DNA of 64,000 nt from Phytohabitans houttuyneae (GTDB lineage: Bacteria > Actinomycetota > Actinomycetes > Mycobacteriales > Micromonosporaceae): positions 2,657,001 to 2,721,000 of the forward strand of contig NZ_BLPF01000001.1 of the NCBI RefSeq assembly GCF_011764425.1, written 5' to 3'. The stretch's first letter is position 1. Every line of letters starts with the position of its first letter. Below, one piece after another: positions 46,131 to 53,931 of the stretch. The notes beneath the pieces were generated by a model, which was not told where the DNA came from, made no database searches, and saw nothing but the letters and a program-made list of their open reading frames with translations. A program made the position numbers and the translations under genes.

Positions 46131-46448
46131 ATGACGAGCGAACGACCTCCGACCTGCGGGTCCCGGTCGGTGACGTTGTATGCGTCTGAGGGTCAGCAGC
46201 TCCAGATTGCGCAGGAGGTGTTGGACGAGCATGTGACGTCGTCGGTGTCGGGGTGTTGTCGGGTGTGTGGTGTGCCGGGGCCGTGTTTTCGGCGGGAGAC
46301 GGCGATGGCGGTGTGGTCGCGGTCGTGGCGGTTGCCAAGGCGGGTGCCGGGGTTGTCGCGGCCGGAGTTGGTGAACGCGCGGCGGGTGGCGGTGCCTGGT
46401 TCGGGGTTGTGGGCGGTGCGGGGTGTGGTGGTGGGTCATGGCGGGTGA
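46131..46448 (+). CDS. Small Cys-rich element protein
   Basis: A 105-residue protein with a CC-x2-C-x4-PC cluster (SGCCRVCGVPGPCFRRETA, about residues 38-56), probably metal-binding, and a basic C-terminal part. ATG at 46131 with GGGAGGG about eight bases upstream. Overlaps the next gene by 11 bases. Not assigned to a function; proteins of this shape occur on actinobacterial integrative elements. Confidence 0.6.
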   Translation: MTSERPPTCGSRSVTLYASEGQQLQIAQEVLDEHVTSSVSGCCRVCGVPGPCFRRETAMAVWSRSWRLPRRVPGLSRPELVNARRVAVPGSGLWAVRGVVVGHGG

Positions 46449-46941
46449 GGTGTCGTTGTGGCCGGAGGAGCCGATGCCGGCTGGTGTGTATAACTCGCTG
46501 ATTGGTGATCATCACGCGTTTGGTGTGGATCGGGATGTGGCTGATCGGTTGCGGCGGGTGGAGGCTGCCGCGCCGTTTTGGGCGGTCGCGGTCAAGTCTG
46601 GTGGGCCGGTCGGGTGTGCGGGGTGTGTCGTGACTGATGCGGCGCGGTTGGAGACACCGGATTTGCACCTTCCGGTGCGGCCGGCGTGGTGGTGTACGGA
46701 TGACGGAACGCCGTGGCCGTGCGCGGTTTACAAGCGGCGGCTGTGGGCGACGGCGCGTGGCCGGTCGGTGAAGGTTGCGGAGCGGATGGGCCGGTGGATG
46801 GCGTTGGCCGGCCCGGAGTTGTCGGGGTTGTCGGAGCGGCAGTTACGGGATCGGTTCGTCGGGTGGGTCGCGGACGGGCCACCGCCGCCGCAGGTGGTGG
46901 TGATGCCCGCGCAGCAGTCGGGCACCGATCCGGGTAGCTGA
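46438..46941 (+). CDS. Hypothetical element protein
   Basis: A 167-residue soluble protein. A central segment WWCTDDGTPWPCAVYKRRLW with two Cys resembles a motif seen in small plasmid/element proteins that often accompany the Cys-rich protein before it; a second Cys pair is GCAGC. The C-terminal half is helical. ATG at 46438 overlaps the upstream stop. Function unknown. Confidence 0.6.
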   Translation: MAGEVSLWPEEPMPAGVYNSLIGDHHAFGVDRDVADRLRRVEAAAPFWAVAVKSGGPVGCAGCVVTDAARLETPDLHLPVRPAWWCTDDGTPWPCAVYKRRLWATARGRSVKVAERMGRWMALAGPELSGLSERQLRDRFVGWVADGPPPPQVVVMPAQQSGTDPGS

Positions 46942-47104
46942 CGGGTCCGTCTTTTGTTTGGGCTCCCGTCGTCCGAGGGGTCGGCGGGATACGTCCCTAA
47001 AAGGGAGGCGCGGAGGGCGGGCCAAGTCCTTCGAGGTTTCTTTGGAAATCTGCGTCTGTGTTGGTTGCGGGCGATTGTCGTTTACACCCTTTTCGGGGAT
47101 AGGG

Positions 47105-47185
47105 GCGTCGGGAAGGACCGGGTTTGAGAGGGAGATGATCAGCGGTGGTCCGGTGGATCCTTTCTGATCCTGTCCTTCCCGGCGC
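47105..47185. repeat. Inverted repeat upstream of the sigma4/Lsr2-like gene
   Basis: GCGTCGGGAAGGAC (47105-47118) and GTCCTTCCCGGCGC (47172-47185) pair over 14 positions with one G-T-type mismatch around a 53-base loop. It lies 20 bases before the start at 47206 and could be an attenuator, regulator site or origin-type structure. Confidence 0.4.
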
Positions 47186-47205
47186 TTGGCACCTGGACAC
47201 AACGA

Positions 47206-48185
47206 ATGCCGAAGGTTGAACTCTTGGAGGATCGGTCAGAGAATGCGTGCCGGTCGGAGGGTGACGCGGTGAGGGCCGGGGGCAAGCGACACGGCCTTGG
47301 CGAGGTGTTGCCGCACGGTTTCACAGTCGAGCGGCTGAATAGAACGGCCAGTTGGTCCGCGCGTGGATCGAGGTGGGGATATCCGCCGTATCTGGAGAAA
47401 GTCGACCTTGCCCGTTTCGCGATTCTGGAGCATTTGTATATGTGCCCGGATCATGAGGACGTGCGGGAGAACGGTCATCCATGCAATCTGTTGCGGATTG
47501 GCCAACGGGCGATCACGCAGCACCTTCGAGACTTGGGCACGTTGCACGGTATCGCGATTAACCGTGACGGCTACGAAACCGGCGATCACCTACTCAAATA
47601 CAACGTGTATTGGACCTCCACCGCGTCGCCTACCCGGTCGCCGGAGGATCCGGTGGTGGACGTGATGGCGCTAAGACAGATTTGGCCGTTGTTAGAACCG
47701 AAGTATCAGCGGGCTCTGTTGGCGTTGGCCGAACACGACACGTACGACGGAGCCGCCCAGGCTTTGGATTTGGCGTACAACTCGGTCAAGCAGTACGTGT
47801 ACCAGGGCCGGGAGATGTTTTTGTGGTGGTGGCACCAGCACGAGAAGCCGTCCGGTGTGTGGGGGTGGACCAGCGACGCCGCAGAGACAACAACCGCAAC
47901 ATCATGTCCCGGACCTTCGGCGCCCGTAAACGGCAACGGCTGCACCAGCAGCGCAAGGCAGCCGGCCAGACGGTACCGGCAGCGCAGATCAGGGCGTGGG
48001 CCGCCGCTAACGGTGTGCACGTCAACGAACGCGGCCGGATCGCGCAAGAGGTCATCAACGCGTACACCAGAGCCACCACGACGACGGAGGCGGACGCCAC
48101 CACGGCGACCACAGCGACGGATCCGCCCATGGCCGAAACGGAACTGCGGACATCCGAAAAGAGAAAAGGGGTGGCTGTTGGATGA
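47206..48185 (+). CDS. Sigma-70 region 4-like protein with C-terminal Lsr2-type DNA-binding domain (apparent frameshift)
   Basis: About 326 residues. Residues 155-215 (LRQIWPLLEPKYQRALLALA, EHDTYDGAAQALDLAYNSVK) resemble the helix-turn-helix of sigma region 4. The frame breaks at five G (47861-47865); with a sixth, it continues VDQRRRRDNNRNIMSRTFGA and VPAAQIRAWAAANGVHVNER, the AT-hook-like Arg-Gly-Arg fold of the Lsr2 C-terminal domain, ending KRKGVAVG. The N-terminal 150 residues are not recognised. A role in silencing or controlling element genes is inferred. The start at 47206 follows a CTTGGCAC stretch without a clear ribosome site, and is uncertain. Confidence 0.6.
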
Positions 48186-48570
48186 CGATGACCGGATAGC
48201 ACGGCAGTTGCACGAACGGCGGGATCCGGGCGCGAAAGCGTACCCGGTTGCGAACTCGGACGATGCGGAGGTCCAGCTACGCCGGATCGTGCGAGAGAAC
48301 CATCCGGGATGGGACATGCCCGTGCCGCCACCGATTTACACCGCCGCCGAGTTGCGGGACCTGACGGATGCGAGAAAAGGGGAGGCTGGCTTCGTGCCTG
48401 ATGTGGGTGACGAGGTGATCGTGACCGCCGGAACCATCCAGCGGTCCAACGGCGCGGCGTGGAAAGGGGACCGCGGAACGGTCATCAACAAGAACGGCGA
48501 CGGGCACCAAGTGCGATTCGGCAGCCTGATCCTCGACAACATCAAAGACAACGAGATCACCAACGCCTGA
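48178..48570 (+). CDS. Hypothetical element protein
   Basis: A 130-residue protein. The TTG at 48178 overlaps the stop of the previous gene and has AAGGGG seven bases upstream. The C-terminal part (DVGDEVIVTAGTIQRSNGAA, DRGTVINKNGDGHQVRFGSL) is beta-rich and looks like a small SH3-type barrel. Not recognised; coupled to the sigma4/Lsr2-like gene. Confidence 0.55.
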   Translation: MDDDDRIARQLHERRDPGAKAYPVANSDDAEVQLRRIVRENHPGWDMPVPPPIYTAAELRDLTDARKGEAGFVPDVGDEVIVTAGTIQRSNGAAWKGDRGTVINKNGDGHQVRFGSLILDNIKDNEITNA

Positions 48571-48722
48571 ACGCCGGCCCGTCCCGCCAGGCAACTGAAG
48601 CCTTTGGGTGGAAACCTGTAACGGCTTTCGGTGATGCCTATGTGCGCCGTTGCCGGGCGATAGAGGTTCGCACCAACGCAGGGCAGACCCATTTTCATCG
48701 GAAGAAGAGAGGCGATCCCGCG

Positions 48723-48893
48723 ATGGCGAACGCTGAAATGCGTCGAGACAAAGATGGGAAAGTGACGATGTCGGCGACCGACGGGTCCGGGAAGACGCAC
48801 ACGATGACCGGTGACGGCACGTCCGGCCGTACCCAGACCAGCAAGGACGGATCGGTCGTGCAGACGGACGGAAACCAGACGATCCGCGAATAG
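48723..48893 (+). CDS. Small hydrophilic protein
   Basis: A 56-residue, Lys/Asp/Thr-rich protein with short repeats (DKDGKVTMSATDGSGKTHTM, TGDGTSGRTQTSKDGSVVQT), predicted beta-strand rich. ATG at 48723 with GAGAGG about ten bases upstream. No function assigned. Confidence 0.45.
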   Translation: MANAEMRRDKDGKVTMSATDGSGKTHTMTGDGTSGRTQTSKDGSVVQTDGNQTIRE

Positions 48894-48911
48894 GAGTAGC
48901 TAGCCACATTT

Positions 48912-48987
48912 CCCCCTCCTACGGGAGGGGGCGAAAAGAGCTGGGCCGGACCACCCCTGACCCTGGCAAGAGCGAGGGTGGTCCGGC
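48912..48987 (+). terminator. Two adjacent hairpins, terminator-like
   Basis: First a CCCCCTCC/GGAGGGGG stem (48912-48931) with a TACG loop, then a perfect 12-bp stem GCCGGACCACCC (48945-48956) with 48976-48987 and a 19-base loop. They follow the small gene at 48723 and probably end its transcript. Confidence 0.55.
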
Positions 48988-49010
48988 TTGGGGCCGTAAC
49001 CCCGGTGCCG

Positions 49011-49397
49011 ATGGTACCGGGGCAGTTGTGGTTGTCCATGTTCGACCAACCGCGTACACCCCGGGGATACACGCTGATGTTGGGGAGGGTTGTGCTGCGG
49101 GTGGTCGATGACGACGGGGGAAGCGATCCGGAGGCGTCCGGGGTGGCGTTGGTGGCCGGGGTGCCGTACGTGCGTGGCTGGGCCGACGCGGAAGCGGCGG
49201 CGGAGCTGCTGCGGGCGGAGCTGGCCGCGTGGGGCATCGGGGACCGCATGCGCGTCCACGCGCAGGTGTCGGCCGGCGGCGTCGGGGTGGTCGAGCTGGG
49301 CTGGGTCAGTCCCGAGGTTGCGCGGCTGCTGGCAGGATTGCTGGAGCAGGCGAGGGTGGCCACGCCATCGAGGCGGCGTCGGGCGGACGCGGCCTAG
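49011..49397 (+). CDS. Hypothetical element protein
   Basis: A 128-residue protein, Val/Ala-rich. GYTLMLGRVVLRVVDDDGG and AELLRAELAAWGIGDRMRVH suggest an alpha/beta fold. No clear ribosome binding site; the ATG at 49011 is chosen because an earlier GTG at 48978 lies within a terminator stem, and ATG 49038 remains possible. Not recognised. Confidence 0.4.
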   Translation: MVPGQLWLSMFDQPRTPRGYTLMLGRVVLRVVDDDGGSDPEASGVALVAGVPYVRGWADAEAAAELLRAELAAWGIGDRMRVHAQVSAGGVGVVELGWVSPEVARLLAGLLEQARVATPSRRRRADAA

Positions 49398-49403
49398 CCT
49401 GCG

Positions 49404-49451
49404 CTTTGGCCCGCACCAGGCAAGACGGGGGACAGCCGGTGCGGGCCAAAG
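49404..49451. terminator. Bidirectional hairpin terminator
   Basis: A perfect 14-bp stem CTTTGGCCCGCACC (49404-49417) with 49438-49451 and a 20-base loop, directly after the stop at 49397. It can serve both that gene and the convergent STAS gene. Confidence 0.65.
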
Positions 49452-49637
49452 ACGGGCGGCGGGCGCGGGTGTTTGGCCCCGGCACGCACTGTGGACGTGG
49501 CACCCGCACCCCCACCGTCCAGTGTGCGTCCGCGACGCGGCGGTGGTCCATCGACGTTCCGGCATTGACACCACGGCCGAAGGTGCACGGTTGGTGCGGG
49601 TCACGGGCCGGGGCGGGCAGCGCCGAAACCGGTGAGC

Positions 49638-49991
49638 TCAGATGCCCGGGTGGTGGTCCCCGTGGCCGGTTTCCGGGAGCAGGTGCAGGGCGGTGGTGAC
49701 GCCGAACAGGTCGAGGCGGCGCACCAGCCGCGGCGTGGCGGTGATGGCCAGGGTGGTTCCGGTGTGCGCGGCCTGCCGGGTGGCGTTCAGGAGCGCGCTG
49801 ACGCCCTCGGAGGACACGAAGCCCACGCCGGTCAGGTCCAGGACGACACGGCCGGGACGGGCGGTCAGGGCGGCGTCGACGGCGGTGCGGAAGGCGTCCC
49901 GGGTGGTGTAGTCCAGGTCGCCGGACACGATCAGATAGGCGGCGTCCGGGCGGGCCTGCACATGCCAAGAGAACGGGGCGTACTTTTCCAT
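49638..49991 (-). CDS. STAS-domain anti-sigma factor antagonist
   Basis: A 117-residue protein with a complete STAS fold. The phosphorylation-site strand is RVVLDLTGVGFVSSEGVSAL, where DxxxVxFVSSxG carries the Ser normally phosphorylated by an anti-sigma kinase, and AITATPRLVRRLDLFGVTTA forms the last helix. It binds an anti-sigma factor in the unphosphorylated state. No kinase or sigma gene is next to it. It follows the GntR gene by 13 bases and is probably co-transcribed. Confidence 0.87.
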   Translation of the reverse strand: MEKYAPFSWHVQARPDAAYLIVSGDLDYTTRDAFRTAVDAALTARPGRVVLDLTGVGFVSSEGVSALLNATRQAAHTGTTLAITATPRLVRRLDLFGVTTALHLLPETGHGDHHPGI

Positions 49992-50004
49992 CTCGGGGGA
50001 CAGG

Positions 50005-50832
50005 CTAGCCGGTCGTGGATGCTTTGTCCTGGCGGGTGGTACCGGCAGCCCGGTTGGTGCGGCGGGGTGTGCTGACCGGGAGCGGGTATGCGGGTTCGGT
50101 CTGGTCGGCCGGGACCCGGATCTCTTCCACGGTCAGTGCCCGGCCGCCGGTGGATGCGGTGCGGGTGATGGTCAGCAGCGGGGTTTCCGGTCGCATCCGT
50201 AGCGCGCTGGTTTCGTCGCCGACCGGCATGCGCGCCCGTACCTGTTCGGTGAACGACAGCCGGTGGCCGTTGTCGTGGAGCCAGGTGTAGACGTCCGTCG
50301 CGGGCGGTAGGTGGGGGTCGTCCAGCCACGGGGTTGTCAGGTCTGCGGCGACCCGGAACGGCATGATCAGCCGCACCGACCGGCGTGCCCCGTCCGCCCG
50401 ATGGTGCAGGGTGTCCCGGGTGAGCATCGGCTCTGCGGCCGCGATGCCGAACACGTCCGCGTGCCAGGCGGAGGCGTCCGCGCGGGTGAACGTCGGCCCG
50501 TCGATCATCGCCCACTGGTCTGCGCCGGGCTCGGTGACTGTCCCGTCCACGATGGACAACCCGCGTGGTTCGGCGGATGGGCGGGCGTGCGGGTCCCGTA
50601 CCACGGTGCCGTAGGGGCGGCGCACGGTCACAAGTCCTTCTGTGACAAGGGTCTTGACCGCTTGCCGGATCACGGTGACGGAGACGCCGTACTCGTCGGC
50701 CAACCTCCGCTCGGGCGGTAGCGGCTGGCCCGCCGGGTAGGCGCCGGACAGGATCTGTTCGCGCAGGCGGTCGGCGACCTGGCGCCAGAGCGGCAGGGTC
50801 TGAAGCTGCGTCTTCATCGGTGGTGTGACCAT
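50005..50832 (-). CDS. GntR family regulator with UTRA domain
   Basis: A 275-residue regulator. N-terminal GntR winged helix: PLWRQVADRLREQILSGAYP and RRLADEYGVSVTVIRQAVKT. The UTRA effector domain covers about 90-250. Regulators of this kind (KorSA of pSAM2) repress transfer genes of actinobacterial elements. The ATG at 50832 (MVTPPMKTQLQTL) has GAGGAG six bases upstream; an earlier ATG at 50850 has none. Divergent from the operon starting at 50997, with two identical dodecamers between them as likely operators. Confidence 0.88.
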   Translation of the reverse strand: MVTPPMKTQLQTLPLWRQVADRLREQILSGAYPAGQPLPPERRLADEYGVSVTVIRQAVKTLVTEGLVTVRRPYGTVVRDPHARPSAEPRGLSIVDGTVTEPGADQWAMIDGPTFTRADASAWHADVFGIAAAEPMLTRDTLHHRADGARRSVRLIMPFRVAADLTTPWLDDPHLPPATDVYTWLHDNGHRLSFTEQVRARMPVGDETSALRMRPETPLLTITRTASTGGRALTVEEIRVPADQTEPAYPLPVSTPRRTNRAAGTTRQDKASTTG

Positions 50833-50929
50833 CGTCACTCCTCGGGGCATTCGCCCAGCTCAATTCATTGATCGATCGGGTCGCGCCTGGTTGGTGCACC
50901 GGCACCAACGCGAATCCCTCTTGGCAAGC

Positions 50930-50969
50930 TACAAGCTTCAACCTACCTTGGTCAAGGTACAAGCTTCAA
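50930..50969. promoter_or_regulatory. Direct-repeat operators of the GntR regulator
   Basis: Two identical copies of TACAAGCTTCAA (50930-50941 and 50958-50969), 28 bases apart, centred on CCTTGGTCAAGG. They lie between the divergent gntR gene and the transfer operon, as expected for KorSA-type control. Binding is inferred. Confidence 0.65.
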
Positions 50970-50981
50970 GCATTGAGTTGT

Positions 50982-50991
50982 GGAGGTGATC
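50982..50991 (+). promoter_or_regulatory. Extended Shine-Dalgarno with TTG start
   Basis: GGAGGTGATC is a ten-base complement to the 16S rRNA 3' end; the next candidate start is TTG at 50997. It decides the start of the 49-residue gene. Confidence 0.7.
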
Positions 50992-50996
50992 GGCTC

Positions 50997-51146
50997 TTGA
51001 TCAACGACCGTCCGGGTGGGCTGGCGTTACCGGGACCGCGTTGCGGGTGCGGCGCGGTGGCCGAGCCGGGCAAGCGGTGTGTGAAGTGCCGGGCGCGTGC
51101 CCGGTGGACGCGCCGGAAGGGCAGGAACGAGGAGGTGAGCGGTTGA
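50997..51146 (+). CDS. Small zinc-ribbon-like protein
   Basis: A 49-residue protein with C-x-C-x8-C-x2-C spacing (RCGCGAVAEPGKRCVKCRAR), a likely treble-clef or ribbon metal site, and a basic C-terminus. TTG start at 50997 after a strong GGAGGTGATC. Its stop overlaps the start of the next gene (TTGA). First gene of the rightward transfer operon. Confidence 0.65.
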   Translation: MINDRPGGLALPGPRCGCGAVAEPGKRCVKCRARARWTRRKGRNEEVSG

Positions 51147-51544
51147 CGGAGGTGAACGAACCCAACCAGCACGACAACGGACACGACGGCAACGAGGATC
51201 AGGCAGTGGTGCCGGTCCCGCCGTCGGTGGCGGTGCTGCTGATGTGCACCGCGGACGTGATCATGCAGGGGCTGCCCGAACCGGTCCGGGTGGACGTGAC
51301 TCGTGGCGCCAAGCTGGATGTGGAGGTGTCCAGCCATACCGACCTGTCGGCGTGGTCGCAGGTGTTGGGGCTGCGGCGGTGGCCGTGGTCGAGCCAGTCC
51401 TACGTGTCGGGCGGGACGCTGTGTCAGCTGACCAACGTCTACGGCCAGTGGCGGAACGCGCCGGTTCGGGTGCACTGCCTGGAGCCGGTCGACGCGATCA
51501 CCGCCCTGCACGGTGGCGATGAGCCCGGTCCGGAGCAGCCGTGA
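51143..51544 (+). CDS. Hypothetical element protein
   Basis: A 133-residue protein with a disordered acidic N-terminus (MTEVNEPNQHDNGHDGNEDQ) and a compact domain (VDVTRGAKLDVEVSSHTDLS, WPWSSQSYVSGGTLCQLTNV). TTG start at 51143, with GGAGG eight bases before it. Its stop overlaps the start of the membrane-protein gene. No function assigned. Confidence 0.6.
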   Translation: MTEVNEPNQHDNGHDGNEDQAVVPVPPSVAVLLMCTADVIMQGLPEPVRVDVTRGAKLDVEVSSHTDLSAWSQVLGLRRWPWSSQSYVSGGTLCQLTNVYGQWRNAPVRVHCLEPVDAITALHGGDEPGPEQP

Positions 51545-52421
51545 CCGGACCGGAAACCGGTACGTCCCGGTCGGGGCGGGGCTGGGCCTACGCGGGCGTG
51601 GCGCTCGGCGGATGCGTGTCGGTCGCGGCGAACGTGGCCGCGACGTTCATCCCACCGCCCGACGCGACGGCCGGTTGGAGTCCGCCGGTCGGGGGTGTGG
51701 TGTCGGCGGTGTGCTGGCCGGTGCTGCTGCTGGTCGCGGTCGAGCTGTTCGCGCGGATCTTGTGGCCTGCGGGTTGGCGGTGGTGGCTGCTACGCGCGGC
51801 TGGGCTGCTGCCGGTCGCGGTGATCGCCGCCGTGGTGTCGTACCGGCACCTGTCCAAGCTGCTGCGCTTCTACGGCGAAGACCCGGTTACGGCGACCCTT
51901 GGACCGCTTGCGGTGGACGGGTTGATGGTGATGGCCACCGGGGCACTGCTCGCGGCAAGGGGTACCCGCGAGCACCGTGCTCCGGTAGCCACCCGGTCCG
52001 GGTCTGCGGGCTCCCCCGAGCGCAGGCGTGTCCGGACCGCCCCCGCACCCACCGGGCTGGCCGCCCCCCGGCGTGGCGGGACGAGATCCCCTCAGCGTAC
52101 CGACGCTGACCTTGTTGACGTCCTCAAACGCGTCAAGCGTGACCGGGACGGGACCGTACCGGTACGCCGGGCCGCCAAGGCGCTGGGTACCGGCCCGGAC
52201 CGGGCGCGGCGGCTGCTGCGCGATGCCGGGCTGCTGCGGGTACCGCCTGCGGTACCGGACCCACCAGTTCGGGCCACACCCACCCGTGACCTCATCGCCA
52301 CGATGGACCCGCCCCCATCGACGTCCAGGAAAGCGACGTACGTTGATCCGTATGGGTCCACGGGGGACAACCGTACCGGCAACGCGGCCGGGTGCGAACA
52401 TCGCGGGCGGGGTGTTGCTAG
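51541..52421 (+). CDS. DUF2637/SpdB-like membrane protein (3' end uncertain)
   Basis: The N-terminal 130 residues have four membrane helices (YAGVALGGCVSVAANVAATF, VCWPVLLLVAVELFARILW, LLPVAVIAAVVSYRHLSKLL and ATLGPLAVDGLMVMATGALL), the DUF2637 pattern found in the spread (Spd) proteins of actinobacterial elements. A helix-turn-helix-like segment (VPVRRAAKALGTGPDRARRL) follows. As sequenced, the frame runs to 52623 through residues that look out of frame. Restoring one G in five G at 52362-52366 would end it at TAG 52421. Start ATG... GTG-type overlap at 51541 with the gene before it. Confidence 0.65.
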
Positions 52422-53401
52422 GTTGCCTGCTCGGTGTCGGCGGCGCGTGTGTGGTCGGTGCCGGGGCGGCGTACTGGGCGGGCAGCCGGATCGGGCTGCT
52501 GCCCGGCCTGTCCGCCGGTGCCGGTCTGGGCGCGATGGCGGTGTGGCTGCTGGTCGTGCTGGCCGTGGTAGCGGGGCATGTCGGGTGTTCCTGGTGGGCG
52601 TGGCGGGTGCGGCCCGGCCGTAAGGCTGTGGTGTTGACCCAGGTCCCGCACGTGGTGGTGTATGTCGGGGCGGTGGCGTGGTGGTCGGCCACCTGGACCG
52701 CGCTGTACCTGCTCTGGATCTACGCCACCCTGTCGGCCGTCGCCTGGTTGACGGTGTGGTTCCTGCGTAACCCTGCGGTGGCGCGGCGGGCGGTGGTCTA
52801 CCTGTCCGCGCTGGGGTTGCTGGTCGCGGTCAACACGGCCGGGCTGCTGTCGCTGTCCTGGCAGCGTACGAACGGGTTCGGGCTACGCGGCCAGTCCACG
52901 CCATGGGCGGCGTTCACCGCCCTTACCGCCACGTCCTGCCTGACCCGGCACCCCTTCTACACGGACGGGACCAACACCATTGCGGCGAACTGCCCGACCG
53001 GCCCGGACGCCGACTTCTTCGCCGGAGCCTACGACCAACCAGGTTTCGCCGACACGCTGTGCGGGGAGCAACCCCGGCAGGCGTTCAGCAAATGGTGGCA
53101 ATGGAACCGCGAATACCAAGTGTCTTTCACCCTCGACTGGGCGCAAGAGGCCACCACCGTCGACCACCAACCCATTGCACCCCCGTACCCGGAAACCATC
53201 GACGGGGCGACCGCAACAATCCAATACACCCTGAACGTCGAGAACGTGTCCACCATCGGCGCGGACCGACCCCACCAGATGCGCGCCCCACACGCACAGG
53301 AAAACTGGACCGTCCACTTCGAGCCGGTCACGCTGGGCGGCTGGAAAGTCTGCCGCATCGACATCACCAACCCGATAACGGCGACCTTCACACCCCAGTA
53401 A
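52352..53401 (+). CDS. Polytopic membrane protein with external C-terminal domain
   Basis: A 349-residue protein. Four membrane helices lie in residues 20-175 (VLLGCLLGVGGACVVGAGAA, MAVWLLVVLAVVAGHVGCSW, VVYVGAVAWWSATWTALYLL, VVYLSALGLLVAVNTAGLLS), then an external domain of about 170 residues with four Cys (TSCLTRHPFYTDGTNTIAAN, ADTLCGEQPRQ, GWKVCRIDI). The ATG at 52352 overlaps the end of the DUF2637 gene. Its position between Spd-like and TraB genes suggests a role in transfer across the mycelium; not recognised as a named family. Confidence 0.65.
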   Translation: MGPRGTTVPATRPGANIAGGVLLGCLLGVGGACVVGAGAAYWAGSRIGLLPGLSAGAGLGAMAVWLLVVLAVVAGHVGCSWWAWRVRPGRKAVVLTQVPHVVVYVGAVAWWSATWTALYLLWIYATLSAVAWLTVWFLRNPAVARRAVVYLSALGLLVAVNTAGLLSLSWQRTNGFGLRGQSTPWAAFTALTATSCLTRHPFYTDGTNTIAANCPTGPDADFFAGAYDQPGFADTLCGEQPRQAFSKWWQWNREYQVSFTLDWAQEATTVDHQPIAPPYPETIDGATATIQYTLNVENVSTIGADRPHQMRAPHAQENWTVHFEPVTLGGWKVCRIDITNPITATFTPQ

Positions 53402-53610
53402 GCCGACACCCATGTTGTCGTGATGGGCGCGGGTCGCCATCGACCGCCCGTGACAACCCGCGCCCACCACTTCGGCAGTCCCGGTGTGAACATCCCCTGT
53501 TTCCTCAAGGGACAGGGCTGCCTTACCCGACCCTACCCGCCGTCCTTGCGTGCCGCTTGTCCCCAGTGGCCCGCCCACAACGGCACTTTCCCCTGTTGGC
53601 TGTTCGCTTT

Positions 53611-53621
53611 GGAGGTGATCC
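53611..53621 (+). promoter_or_regulatory. Extended Shine-Dalgarno before a TTG start
   Basis: GGAGGTGATCC matches the 16S anti-Shine-Dalgarno over eleven bases; the TTG at 53626 follows the GGAGG by ten bases, as at 50982-50997. It decides the start of the next gene. Confidence 0.7.
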
Positions 53622-53625
53622 TTCG

Positions 53626-53931
53626 TTGCCCAACCCTGAAAACAAACCACACGACGACAGCGAGGTGCACGAACGCGAATTCAACCCCTTCCCCACCCCG
53701 GACGCGGCAACCGCCGCGCTCGGCGCCCAACTCGGCCAGCTCCGCCGCGAGCTTGCCCGGGTACAGCAGGCGTACGCGAACCTGGTCGCCGCGTGCCAGG
53801 CCGCGTTGACGGCCCGCCATGACGGCGAACCTGACCCGTGGTGGTTCATCGAAGACGAGCTACCCCCGACCCCACCCGGACACCCCCTCAACACCGACAG
53901 CGACAGCCGTAGGGGCGGGGGTGGACGGTGA
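53626..53931 (+). CDS. Small element protein with coiled coil
   Basis: A 101-residue protein. LGAQLGQLRRELARVQQAYA reads as a short coiled coil; the C-terminal part has WWFIEDELPPTPPG. TTG start at 53626 with a perfect long Shine-Dalgarno. It overlaps the TraB-like gene start (GTGA). Not recognised; probably a small accessory transfer protein. Confidence 0.65.
   Translation: MPNPENKPHDDSEVHEREFNPFPTPDAATAALGAQLGQLRRELARVQQAYANLVAACQAALTARHDGEPDPWWFIEDELPPTPPGHPLNTDSDSRRGGGGR

Noticed and set aside
46036-46668. A 210-codon minus-strand frame opposite the small element genes
   Set aside because: Pro/Thr/His-rich translation is an antisense artefact; the plus-strand genes have good ribosome binding sites and Cys motifs.
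50868-51146. A longer start (ATG at 50868) for the zinc-ribbon protein
   Set aside because: It would cover the GntR operators and promoter region; the strong GGAGGTGATC points to TTG at 50997.
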